From the NCBI GenBank assembly GCA_004376785.1, contig SOIY01000080.1, forward strand, positions 1 through 8,673: 8,673 nt of DNA, given 5' to 3'. Below are positions 1 through 5,649 of this stretch, in pieces; within the stretch, counting starts at the first letter, position 1, and every line of letters starts with the position of its first letter. The notes beneath the pieces were generated by a model that ran no database searches, was not told the DNA's origin, and worked only from the letters and a program-made list of their open reading frames with translations. The position numbers and the translations under genes were made by a program. The stretch comes from Candidatus Stahliibacteriota bacterium (GTDB taxonomy: Bacteria > Hydrothermota > Tepidihabitantia > SM23-42).

Positions 1-76
1 GGGTAAATACCTAAAAAAGAATGGAAGAAAATGGGTAAACGATATAAGGAAGAATGATCTGTGTACATTATACTTC

Positions 77-105
77 TTGACAATGGCTATGTTTATACAT
101 AGTAT
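77..105 (+). promoter_or_regulatory. Candidate sigma70-type promoter of the response regulator gene
   Basis: A consensus -35 TTGACA (77-82) is followed by a 17-bp spacer and a weaker -10 TAGTAT (100-105, 4 of 6 consensus bases). Transcription would begin near 112 and give a leader of about 80 nt before the ATG at 191. The -35 is convincing and the -10 is mediocre, so this is a candidate only. Confidence 0.4.
87..102. promoter_or_regulatory. Perfect 6-bp dyad within the promoter spacer, possible operator
   Basis: CTATGT (87-92), a 4-bp spacer TTAT and ACATAG (97-102) form a perfect inverted repeat. It fills the spacer of the putative promoter and touches its -10. A dimeric regulator bound here would block RNA polymerase. 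Autoregulation by the downstream response regulator is possible, but nothing in the sequence names the binding protein. Confidence 0.3.
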
Positions 106-190
106 TGTAAGGTAGAAAGAATAATATGTAAGAAGATTAGGCAGTTTAATTAAAATTTAATTTACATTAAAAATAAGGGGACACTTATAT

Positions 191-850
191 ATGTATAATA
201 TTTTTATAGCTGACGATCATACAATTATCAGGCAGGGTTTGAGCAGGATTATTGAAGAAGTGTCTGGTTATAAGGTAATAGGTGAGACCGGAGATGGTTT
301 GCAAATCCTTCCTTTAGTAAGAGAGTTGAAACCTGATATGATGATTTTAGATATATCTATGCCCAATCTTAGGGGTATTGAGGCGATTCAAAAGATTAGA
401 AGGGTTAATAAAAAAATAAAAATTTTGGTATTGACTATGCATAAAAATGAAGATTATGTTTATGAATGTTTAACCTCTGGTGTCCAGGGTTATATATTGA
501 AGGAGGATGCAGATACAGAGTTAATTACGGCGATAAAGTCGGTACGACAAGATAATGTATATGTTTCATCGTCCTTTACTGGCGATGTTATTAAAAAACT
601 GGTGCAGCGAAAAAGTGATGCGTATGATAAGAAAGGTGGGTCTGTTTTTAAAGTTCTTACCACTCGTGAACGAGAAGTTCTTAAATTGATTGTCGAAGGT
701 AATTCAAATAAGAAGTTGGCAATGAAATTAGGTATTAGTATTCGAACAGTTGAACATCATAGATTAAGTATTATGAGGAAGTTAGGTGTATCAAACGTTG
801 TTGATCTTGTAAAGTATGCAATAAAAACCGGGTTAATTGATTTGACATAG
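191..850 (+). CDS. Two-component response regulator, NarL/FixJ (LuxR-HTH) family
   Basis: This 219-residue cytoplasmic DNA-binding response regulator has the usual length for its family. Residues 1-120 are a receiver domain: acidic pair D8/D9, phosphoacceptor D54 in LDISMP, switch T82 and conserved K104 in YILKED. After a linker, residues 155-215 form a LuxR-type helix-turn-helix with the signature LTTREREVLKLIVEG and the recognition-helix region ISIRTVEHH. Phosphorylation by a partner histidine kinase should drive dimerisation and DNA binding. No kinase lies in this window, so the signal and targets cannot be stated. The ATG is supported by AGGGG at 176-180, 10 nt upstream. A candidate promoter and dyad lie further upstream. 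The gene is separated by 167 bp from glmS, which has its own promoter, so the two are unlikely to form an operon. Confidence 0.93.
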   Translation: MYNIFIADDHTIIRQGLSRIIEEVSGYKVIGETGDGLQILPLVRELKPDMMILDISMPNLRGIEAIQKIRRVNKKIKILVLTMHKNEDYVYECLTSGVQGYILKEDADTELITAIKSVRQDNVYVSSSFTGDVIKKLVQRKSDAYDKKGGSVFKVLTTREREVLKLIVEGNSNKKLAMKLGISIRTVEHHRLSIMRKLGVSNVVDLVKYAIKTGLIDLT

Positions 851-853
851 AAA

Positions 854-874
854 TCGATCCTCGATGCTCGATAC
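854..874 (+). repeat. Three tandem heptamers TCGATNC
   Basis: TCGATCC (854-860), TCGATGC (861-867) and TCGATAC (868-874) follow one another exactly. They begin 3 nt after the response regulator stop codon. Only the sixth base varies. Function is unknown. It may be an intergenic simple-repeat family or a short array of protein binding sites. Confidence 0.6.
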
Positions 875-900
875 TTGTAGAATTGAGTATCCTTTAGGAT
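870..900 (+). other. Alternative small hairpins after the response regulator gene
   Basis: GATACT (870-875) pairs with AGTATC (886-891) around a roughly 10-nt loop. ATCC (889-892) can instead pair with GGAT (897-900) around TTTA. The two hairpins share bases 889-891 and so exclude each other. No T-run follows, so a classical intrinsic terminator is not supported, although the structure may protect the 3' end of the transcript. Confidence 0.35.
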
Positions 901-925
901 GAAGACGTAGAGGCACAGAATTTAG

Positions 926-957
926 AATCACATTTTAGAAAAAGAGTTGATGTGATT
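926..957. promoter_or_regulatory. 8-bp inverted repeat upstream of the glmS promoter
   Basis: AATCACAT (926-933) and ATGTGATT (950-957) are perfect inverted copies separated by 16 bp. They end 26 bp before the -35 of the glmS promoter. The position suits an activator or upstream regulator site. If transcribed from upstream, the arms could also form a hairpin. No binding protein can be named. Confidence 0.35.
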
Positions 958-983
958 AAGCATCTCAGTTGTATTCATTACAG

Positions 984-1011
984 TTGACATTTTGATATGT
1001 TCAAGTATAAT
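984..1011 (+). promoter_or_regulatory. Consensus promoter placing glmS transcription start at its ATG
   Basis: A perfect -35 TTGACA (984-989), a 16-bp spacer and a perfect -10 TATAAT (1006-1011) are present. Only six bases (1012-1017) separate the -10 from the ATG at 1018. With normal -10 to start-site spacing, the first transcribed base is the A of that ATG. There is no ribosome binding site, so the mRNA appears leaderless. Confidence 0.75.
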
Positions 1012-1017
1012 AGCCAT

Positions 1018-2844
1018 ATGTGTGGAATAGTAGGATATATTGGGAAAAAATCAGTTGTACCTGTCCTGATTGAAGGACTGAAAAGACTTGAATATAGAGG
1101 ATATGATTCTGCAGGTATTGCTGTATTTTCAAATGGAGGACTAATTATTCAAAAGGTAGCTGGTAGGGTTTCTCGACTTGAGGAGTTGATGAAGAATGAG
1201 AATATTGATTCAACAATAGGTATTGCCCATACGAGATGGGCAACTCACGGTGAGCCAACTGATAAGAATGCTCACCCTCATACTGATTGTAAGGGACGAA
1301 TTGCTGTTGTCCATAATGGGATTGTTGAAAATTGTAATGCTTTAAGGGAATATTTAAAGCAGAAAGGACACAAATTAAGAACAGAAACAGATACCGAGGT
1401 TATTGCCCACTTGATTGAAGAATATTATGAAGATGACCTTTTGAAAGCAACAAGGATTGCACTTTCCAAAGTCGAAGGAACATACGGAGTGGCAGTTATT
1501 TCTCTTGACCATCCAAGAGAGATTGTATGTGCTCGTAATGGAAGTCCTCTTGTTTTGGGAGATGGGGGAGATGAGTTTTTTGTAGCTTCTGATGCAGCAC
1601 CAATAGTACCACATACAAGGCAGGTTGTTTACCTGGAAGATGGCGAACTTGCATCTATTAAGGATACAGGTTTTACAATCACGACACTTGAAGAAAAAGA
1701 GATAACACCAAAGATAGAAGAGATTTCATGGACATTAGATCAGATAGAGAAAGACGATTACTCCCATTTTATGCTTAAAGAGATATTTGAGCAGCCATCT
1801 ACCTTGAGAAATGCAACAAGGGGAAGATTAAATATGGCAGATGGAACAGCACGGTTGGATGGTCTTGATAGACATCAAGAACAACTCGAACGGGTAAATA
1901 GAATTGTAATTACTGCCTGTGGTACAGCATGGCATGCAGGATTAATTGGGGAATATATGCTTGAAGAGATGACAAGGGTTCCTGTTGAAGTGGAATACGC
2001 TTCTGAGTTTCGATACAGAAGCCCGGTTGTTGATAACAATACAATACTTCTTGCAATTAGTCAATCTGGTGAAACTACTGATACACTTGCTGCGTTAAGG
2101 GAAGCAAAAAGAAGGGGAGCAACGGCTCTTGGAATCTGTAATGTTGTTGGAAGTACAATAGCACGGGAAACAGATGGAGGTGTCTATATCCATGCAGGTC
2201 CAGAAATAGGTGTTGCTTCTACAAAGGCATTTACTTCCCAGATAATGGTACTATCACTTGTCTCACTTCTTATGGGTAGAATGAGAACAATATCTGTTGA
2301 AAAAGGTAGAGGGATTATTGAAGCAATAGAGAAAATTCCTGACCAGGTGGCAAAGATACTCAAGCTTGATAAGAAAATAAAAGAAATCGCATTGGATTTC
2401 TATAAAAAGAAAAACTTTCTTTTTCTTGGGAGGGGTTATAACTTTCCTGTTGCATTAGAAGGAGCACTAAAACTCAAAGAAATCTCATATATTCATGCAG
2501 AGGGATACCCGGCTGCCGAAATGAAACACGGACCAATTGCACTTATTGATAAGGATATGCCTGTTGTTTTTGTCGCAATCAGGGATTCTGTTTTTGAAAA
2601 AGTACTTTCAAATATAGAAGAAGTGAAATCAAGAAAAGGTGTAGTAATTGCTATTACAACTGAAGGTGACAAAGAAATTGAATCAAAAGTCGAATACTGC
2701 ATACCGATTCCTAAGACTATAGACATCCTAACACCTTTATTGACAGTTATCCCTTTGCAACTTCTCGCCTATCACATTGCGACCTTAAAGGGATGCGATG
2801 TCGATAGACCACGTAATCTTGCGAAAAGCGTAACTGTTGAGTAG
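1018..2844 (+). CDS. glmS: Glutamine-fructose-6-phosphate aminotransferase (isomerizing), GlmS
   Basis: GlmS converts fructose 6-phosphate and glutamine to glucosamine 6-phosphate, the first step towards UDP-GlcNAc for the cell wall and outer glycans. The 608-residue protein is full length. An N-terminal class II glutamine amidotransferase domain (about 2-220) begins MCGIVGYIG, with C2 as the catalytic nucleophile after Met removal, and contains HTRWATHGEP (71-80). Two SIS sugar-isomerase domains follow: CGTAWHAG (301-308) and SQSGETTDT (348-356) in the first, and YIHAEG plus MKHGP (H504) in the second. The C-terminus DVDRPRNLAKSVTVE holds the conserved lysine K603. An in-frame ATG at 997 would add seven residues in front of the required N-terminal cysteine and lies inside the promoter spacer, so it is rejected. 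No glmS ribozyme leader is possible with this promoter position. Endonuclease V follows after 6 bp, probably on the same transcript. Confidence 0.97.
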   Translation: MCGIVGYIGKKSVVPVLIEGLKRLEYRGYDSAGIAVFSNGGLIIQKVAGRVSRLEELMKNENIDSTIGIAHTRWATHGEPTDKNAHPHTDCKGRIAVVHNGIVENCNALREYLKQKGHKLRTETDTEVIAHLIEEYYEDDLLKATRIALSKVEGTYGVAVISLDHPREIVCARNGSPLVLGDGGDEFFVASDAAPIVPHTRQVVYLEDGELASIKDTGFTITTLEEKEITPKIEEISWTLDQIEKDDYSHFMLKEIFEQPSTLRNATRGRLNMADGTARLDGLDRHQEQLERVNRIVITACGTAWHAGLIGEYMLEEMTRVPVEVEYASEFRYRSPVVDNNTILLAISQSGETTDTLAALREAKRRGATALGICNVVGSTIARETDGGVYIHAGPEIGVASTKAFTSQIMVLSLVSLLMGRMRTISVEKGRGIIEAIEKIPDQVAKILKLDKKIKEIALDFYKKKNFLFLGRGYNFPVALEGALKLKEISYIHAEGYPAAEMKHGPIALIDKDMPVVFVAIRDSVFEKVLSNIEEVKSRKGVVIAITTEGDKEIESKVEYCIPIPKTIDILTPLLTVIPLQLLAYHIATLKGCDVDRPRNLAKSVTVE

Positions 2845-2850
2845 ATATAT

Positions 2851-3492
2851 TTGAAAACCGACAAATTAAGACGCGATCAACTAAGGCTACGCAAAAAGGT
2901 GTGTGTGAAAAAGTTAAAACATAAAGTTAATTATATTGCTGGTGCAGATGTTGCAGTTACATCTGATTATTTGATCGGTTGCATCGGGATATTCTTATTT
3001 CCTTCATTAGAACTAATCGAGCAGAAAAACGGGCGAGCACGGAATAATATTCCTTATATTCCTGGATTCCTGTCATTTCGCGAAATACCGGTACTTATGA
3101 AGTGCTACAAGAAACTAAAAAACAAACCTGATCTCATCCTCGTTGATGGACAGGGCATTGCTCATCCTCGTCGTCTTGGTCTTGCTACACATTTAGGTAT
3201 TATTTTGAATAAGCCAACAATCGGGTGCGCCAAGTCGCATCTTTTTGGAGATTATGAAATGCCTGATGATTCTAAAGGGTCCTATGCATTGATAAAAGAT
3301 AGGCAAGAAACAATAGGTTTGGTTTTAAGAACAAAAGATAGTGTGAGACCTCTTTTTGTTTCACCCGGGCATCTTGTGGATGCTGAAGATTGTCACAAAT
3401 ATGTTATGTTGTCTTTAACTAAATATCGAATTCCTGAACCGATTAGATTTGCTCATAAAACAGCAGGGGAAAAGGCGAGACAATATGTATAG
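2851..3492 (+). CDS. nfi: Endonuclease V (deoxyinosine 3' endonuclease)
   Basis: Endonuclease V nicks DNA at the second phosphodiester bond 3' of deoxyinosine, starting repair of deaminated adenine. The 213-residue protein is about the normal family length. Visible hallmarks are GADV with metal ligand D33, the strand-separating wedge PYIPGFLSFRE (P68-E78, with E78 catalytic), LVDGQGIAHPRRLG with D99 as a further metal ligand, and the C-terminal RIPEPIRFAH. The start is a TTG at 2851, the first in-frame start codon after an in-frame stop that is also the glmS stop. Initiation here keeps the N-terminal helix aligned with relatives. No Shine-Dalgarno is visible in the 6-bp gap, so translation is probably coupled to glmS. 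No promoter separates the two genes, and the functional link between them looks incidental. Confidence 0.95.
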   Translation: MKTDKLRRDQLRLRKKVCVKKLKHKVNYIAGADVAVTSDYLIGCIGIFLFPSLELIEQKNGRARNNIPYIPGFLSFREIPVLMKCYKKLKNKPDLILVDGQGIAHPRRLGLATHLGIILNKPTIGCAKSHLFGDYEMPDDSKGSYALIKDRQETIGLVLRTKDSVRPLFVSPGHLVDAEDCHKYVMLSLTKYRIPEPIRFAHKTAGEKARQYV

Positions 3493-3550
3493 GAATTTTT
3501 CAAATTCCCATACAAATTCTAAACCCAGCCTATTTGTAATAGGCTTGGGT
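3487..3550 (+). terminator. Two tandem hairpins at the end of the endonuclease V gene
   Basis: Hairpin 1 pairs GTAT (3487-3490) and GGAATTT (3492-3498) with AAATTCC (3502-3508) and ATAC (3510-3513). It has one A/C mismatch and a TTC loop, and it spans the stop codon at 3490-3492. Hairpin 2 pairs ACCC and AGCCTATT (3523-3534) with AATAGGCT (3538-3545) and GGGT (3547-3550), with one bulged T and a TGT loop. No T-run follows, so termination is uncertain. 3' end stabilisation or Rho-assisted termination is equally possible. Confidence 0.4.
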
Positions 3551-3573
3551 AAATCCGAAATACTAAATATTCA

Positions 3574-3675
3574 CCCCGTTAGATATAGACCTAATTTATT
3601 TTTCTCAAACATCTATAACTTAGTTAAAATAATGTGGAGTGTATTACTTATGAGGATTGGTTTTATCTTACGGGG
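3574..3675. repeat. Inverted-repeat unit 1 of a REP-like pair
   Basis: CCCCGTTAGATA (3574-3585) is the inverse of TATCTTACGGGG (3664-3675) at 11 of 12 positions. With two bulges, pairing extends inward (AGACC at 3587-3591 with GGTTT at 3659-3663, then AAT with ATT), giving a stem of about 20 pairs and a roughly 60-nt loop. It resembles unit 2 just downstream in length, arm sequence and layout. Confidence 0.6.
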
Positions 3676-3756
3676 CAGGCAAACACAAATTTTTAAAATA
3701 CAAAATACAAAACAAAATAATTTTATTTTAGAAGCTTTGAATTTCGAATTTGTTCA

Positions 3757-3856
3757 CCCCGTGAAATAGGAGTAACCTTATTATGGGAAAAGAAAAAGGA
3801 AAGCAATCAAAGTTAGTGAAGATAGAATCCTTCAAGGCAGGCTGTATTTCACAGGG
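3757..3856. repeat. Inverted-repeat unit 2 of a REP-like pair
   Basis: CCCCGTGAAATA (3757-3768) is the inverse of TATTTCACAGGG (3845-3856) at 11 of 12 positions, enclosing 76 bp. The arms are related to those of unit 1 (shared TAT-T-AC-GGG core) but share unit-specific bases. Adjacent matching bases (A3756 with T3857) extend the stem. The interior shows no clear further pairing. Confidence 0.55.
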
Positions 3857-3875
3857 TAAAGAATTTAAATATTAT
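3848..3875 (+). promoter_or_regulatory. Weak candidate promoter for the galT-like cluster
   Basis: TTCACA (3848-3853, 5 of 6) and TATTAT (3870-3875, 5 of 6) are separated by 16 bp, the same spacer as the two stronger promoters here. The -35 lies inside the right arm of inverted-repeat unit 2. The start would be near 3882, leaving a leader of about 40 nt with a good Shine-Dalgarno. Chance occurrence in AT-rich DNA is quite possible. Confidence 0.28.
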
Positions 3876-3911
3876 TTGGTTTTTGGTGCTTGAAATTTGG
3901 AATTTGACTTT

Positions 3912-3918
3912 AAGGAGG
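3912..3918 (+). promoter_or_regulatory. Strong Shine-Dalgarno of the galT-like gene
   Basis: AAGGAGG, the best ribosome binding site in the window, ends 4 nt before the ATG at 3923 and fixes that start. It shows that the organism uses SD-led initiation alongside the apparently leaderless genes. Confidence 0.75.
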
Positions 3919-3922
3919 TTCA

Positions 3923-4933
3923 ATGTCTGAGGTAAGAAGAGATATTGTTACTGATACATGGGTAATTATTGATATTGAGAACGACACTATACCGAAAATA
4001 CCCGCAGATGTACCTAAACTAACAAATAGTTGCCCATTTTGTGAAGGTCAGGAAAGCCGTACGCCAAATGAAATCTTTGCAATCAGGGATAATACTCCAC
4101 CAGACAATCCCGGGTGGAAGACACGGGTTATTCCTAATATAAAACCAATTTTAAGGATAGAAGGTGAACTCGAAAAAACTGGAGTGGGAGTATATGATAT
4201 GGTAAGTGGCGTAGGTGCTAATGAGGTGATTGTAGAAACGCCTGAACATATAGTCAACTTTTTTGAACTTTCAGAGAAACAGATTGAATTATGTTTAGAA
4301 ACATATCGCATAAGGATTGAGGATCTTCATAAAGACAAGAGATTACGATATATACTTATTTTCAGGAATCACGGTCGCCGTGCTGGTGCGTCAACTATTG
4401 CTCATGCCCATTCTGAACTCATTGCGTTACCGGCAACGCCAATACGAATTAAACAGAAGCTGGACGGTGCGCGTCAGTATTATGGATATAAAGAACGTTG
4501 CCTTTTTTGTGATATAATTCAGCAGGAAATAGAAATGGCTGATAGACTTGTATTTCAGAGTGATAAGTTTGTTGTAATAACTCCTTATGCTTCAAGATTT
4601 CCATTTGAAATTCTGATTGTCCCTAAACGCCATTGTTATAGTTATAAACTTATTGAAAAATCGGAAATTGCAGATCTCGCAAATGTTTTAAAGAAAATTC
4701 TTAAAGTAATATACGATGTTCTTAATAACCCACCTTATAATTTAGTTCTTAATGATAGTCCAAATCTTTTACCGAGATTAAACTATTGGAAGACTATTAA
4801 GAATGATTATCACTGGCATATTGAGATGACACCCCGTATATATAGGAGAACCGGGTTTGAGTTAGGTACAGGTTTTTACATTAACCGTTTTTCACCAGAA
4901 AAGGCAGCAAGTATACTGCGTTCACATTTATGA
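3923..4933 (+). CDS. galT: GalT-family hexose-1-phosphate nucleotidylyltransferase
   Basis: This 336-residue enzyme of the HIT/GalT superfamily is expected to exchange a nucleotidyl group between a UDP- or ADP-sugar and a sugar 1-phosphate through a covalent histidine intermediate, as in the Leloir pathway. Visible features are an N-terminal metal site CPFC (37-40), the active-site segment NHGRRAGASTIAHAHSE with histidines H161 and H163 (H163 the expected nucleophile), a second pair CLFC (193-196), PFEILIVPKRH (227-237), HWH (297-299) and the C-terminal GFELGTGFYIN (311-321). Classical GalT has HPHxQ; here it is HAHSE, with proline replaced by alanine and glutamine by glutamate. The C-terminal segments recall the plant ADP-glucose phosphorylase subgroup more than E. 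coli GalT, so the true substrates are uncertain. It overlaps the next gene by 4 bp (ATGA) and starts a four-gene cluster. Confidence 0.85.
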   Translation: MSEVRRDIVTDTWVIIDIENDTIPKIPADVPKLTNSCPFCEGQESRTPNEIFAIRDNTPPDNPGWKTRVIPNIKPILRIEGELEKTGVGVYDMVSGVGANEVIVETPEHIVNFFELSEKQIELCLETYRIRIEDLHKDKRLRYILIFRNHGRRAGASTIAHAHSELIALPATPIRIKQKLDGARQYYGYKERCLFCDIIQQEIEMADRLVFQSDKFVVITPYASRFPFEILIVPKRHCYSYKLIEKSEIADLANVLKKILKVIYDVLNNPPYNLVLNDSPNLLPRLNYWKTIKNDYHWHIEMTPRIYRRTGFELGTGFYINRFSPEKAASILRSHL

Positions 4934-5613
4934 TAAAAGCAGTAATATTTGATTTAGACAATACTTTAGTTGATTTTATGGCGATGAAGAATGCTGCTAT
5001 TGAGTCTGCTGTAATGGCAATGATAGATGCTGGTTTAAAAATTCCAAAAGAAAAGGCAAAAGAGAAGATTTATAAAATCTATGATAAAGAAGGAATTGAA
5101 GATCAAAAGGTCTTTGATAAATTTTTAACAAAAGAATTTGGAAATATTGATTACCGAATTCATGCAGCCGGTATCATTGGGTATCGTCGTGCCCGAGAAG
5201 CAGCGCTGGTATTATATCCGCATGTTCATTTAACACTTATGGAACTGGTTAAACGTGGGCTAAAACTTGCTGTAGTTAGCGATGCTCCAAGACTGCAGGC
5301 ATGGCTCAGATTGTGTCAGTTAAATCTCCATCACATATTTGATGTTGTTATAACATTTGAGGATACTAACAAAAGGAAACCAGATCCCGAGCCTTTTAAA
5401 AACGCTCTGCAGCAATTACAGATTAGGGCAGAAGAGGCAATCATGGTTGGTGATTGGGCAGAACGGGATATTGTCGGAGCTAAACTTATAGGGATGAAAA
5501 CAGTTTTTGCTCGCTATGGAGATAGATTTGATACAATAAATTCAGGAGCCGACTATGAGATTGAAGATGTTATTCATATTCTAGATGTTATTGACAGTCT
5601 GAAGCATGGATAA
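4930..5613 (+). CDS. HAD-superfamily (subfamily IA) phosphatase
   Basis: This 227-residue cytoplasmic hydrolase is probably a phosphatase acting on a small phosphorylated metabolite. All four HAD motifs are present: FDLDNTL with nucleophile D8 and acid/base D10, VVSDAP with S117, the lysine of KRKPDPEPF (K150), and GDWAERD with D175 and D180 for magnesium. Residues 15-95 form the helical cap typical of subfamily IA. The substrate cannot be read from the sequence. Phosphoglycolate phosphatase and glyceraldehyde-3-phosphate phosphatase-like enzymes share this architecture. The start codon overlaps the stop of the GalT-like gene (ATGA) with no separate Shine-Dalgarno, so the two are almost certainly translationally coupled. 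The pairing suggests a role in sugar-phosphate metabolism, which is inference from context only. Confidence 0.9.
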   Translation: MIKAVIFDLDNTLVDFMAMKNAAIESAVMAMIDAGLKIPKEKAKEKIYKIYDKEGIEDQKVFDKFLTKEFGNIDYRIHAAGIIGYRRAREAALVLYPHVHLTLMELVKRGLKLAVVSDAPRLQAWLRLCQLNLHHIFDVVITFEDTNKRKPDPEPFKNALQQLQIRAEEAIMVGDWAERDIVGAKLIGMKTVFARYGDRFDTINSGADYEIEDVIHILDVIDSLKHG

Positions 5614-5649
5614 TTGCGAAGATTTCTCGTTTGTTGAGGTTTATTTATT

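Larger units (their letters stand above)
3734..3906 (+). repeat. Two diverged copies of a 19-bp GAATTT-rich repeat
   Basis: GCTTTGAATTTCGAATTTG (3734-3752) and GCTTGAAATTTGGAATTTG (3888-3906) match at 16 of 19 positions in the same orientation. They flank inverted-repeat unit 2 on its left and right. Such AATTT-type simple sequences recur between genes in several uncultured lineages, which is a general recollection rather than a search result. Confidence 0.45.
3493..3922 (+). other. Gene-free interval between endonuclease V and galT-like gene
   Basis: This 430-bp interval has no convincing gene. It contains, in order, the remainder of two tandem hairpins, two inverted-repeat units with arms in alternating orientation, an A/T-rich stretch around 3690-3730 (ACAAAATACAAAACAAAATA-like), two diverged copies of a 19-bp repeat, a weak promoter candidate and the galT Shine-Dalgarno. 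Its base composition and repetitiveness are unlike the flanking genes. Confidence 0.7.

Noticed and set aside
2..115. Open frame entering from the left edge and ending at TAG 113-115, possible tail of an upstream gene
   Set aside because: The 37 residues show no recognisable motif, and the segment contains a promoter-like TTGACA and a dyad, so coding status cannot be supported.
997..1017. Longer glmS start at the ATG at 997
   Set aside because: It would precede the catalytic N-terminal cysteine with MFKYNSHM, and it lies within the promoter spacer upstream of the predicted transcription start.
851..1017. glmS ribozyme/riboswitch
   Set aside because: The region is short, lacks a recognisable ribozyme core, and lies upstream of the predicted transcription start at 1018.
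3449..3769. 106-codon open frame overlapping the end of the endonuclease V gene
   Set aside because: It runs through two hairpins and three repeat arms, has no family-like motif or ribosome binding site, and its composition follows the AT-rich intergenic DNA.
3783..3893. 36-codon frame starting MGKEKGKQSK inside inverted-repeat unit 2, with AGGAG 10 nt upstream
   Set aside because: The Shine-Dalgarno-like bases sit right beside the repeat arm, the frame reads across the other arm, and nothing in the peptide is recognisable. Conservation in other copies of the unit would change this view.
5591..5596. TTGACA near the end of the HAD gene as a promoter for the DUF523 gene
   Set aside because: No -10-like hexamer lies 15-19 bp downstream (sequence there is around TTGCGA), and the 36-bp gap fits cotranscription.
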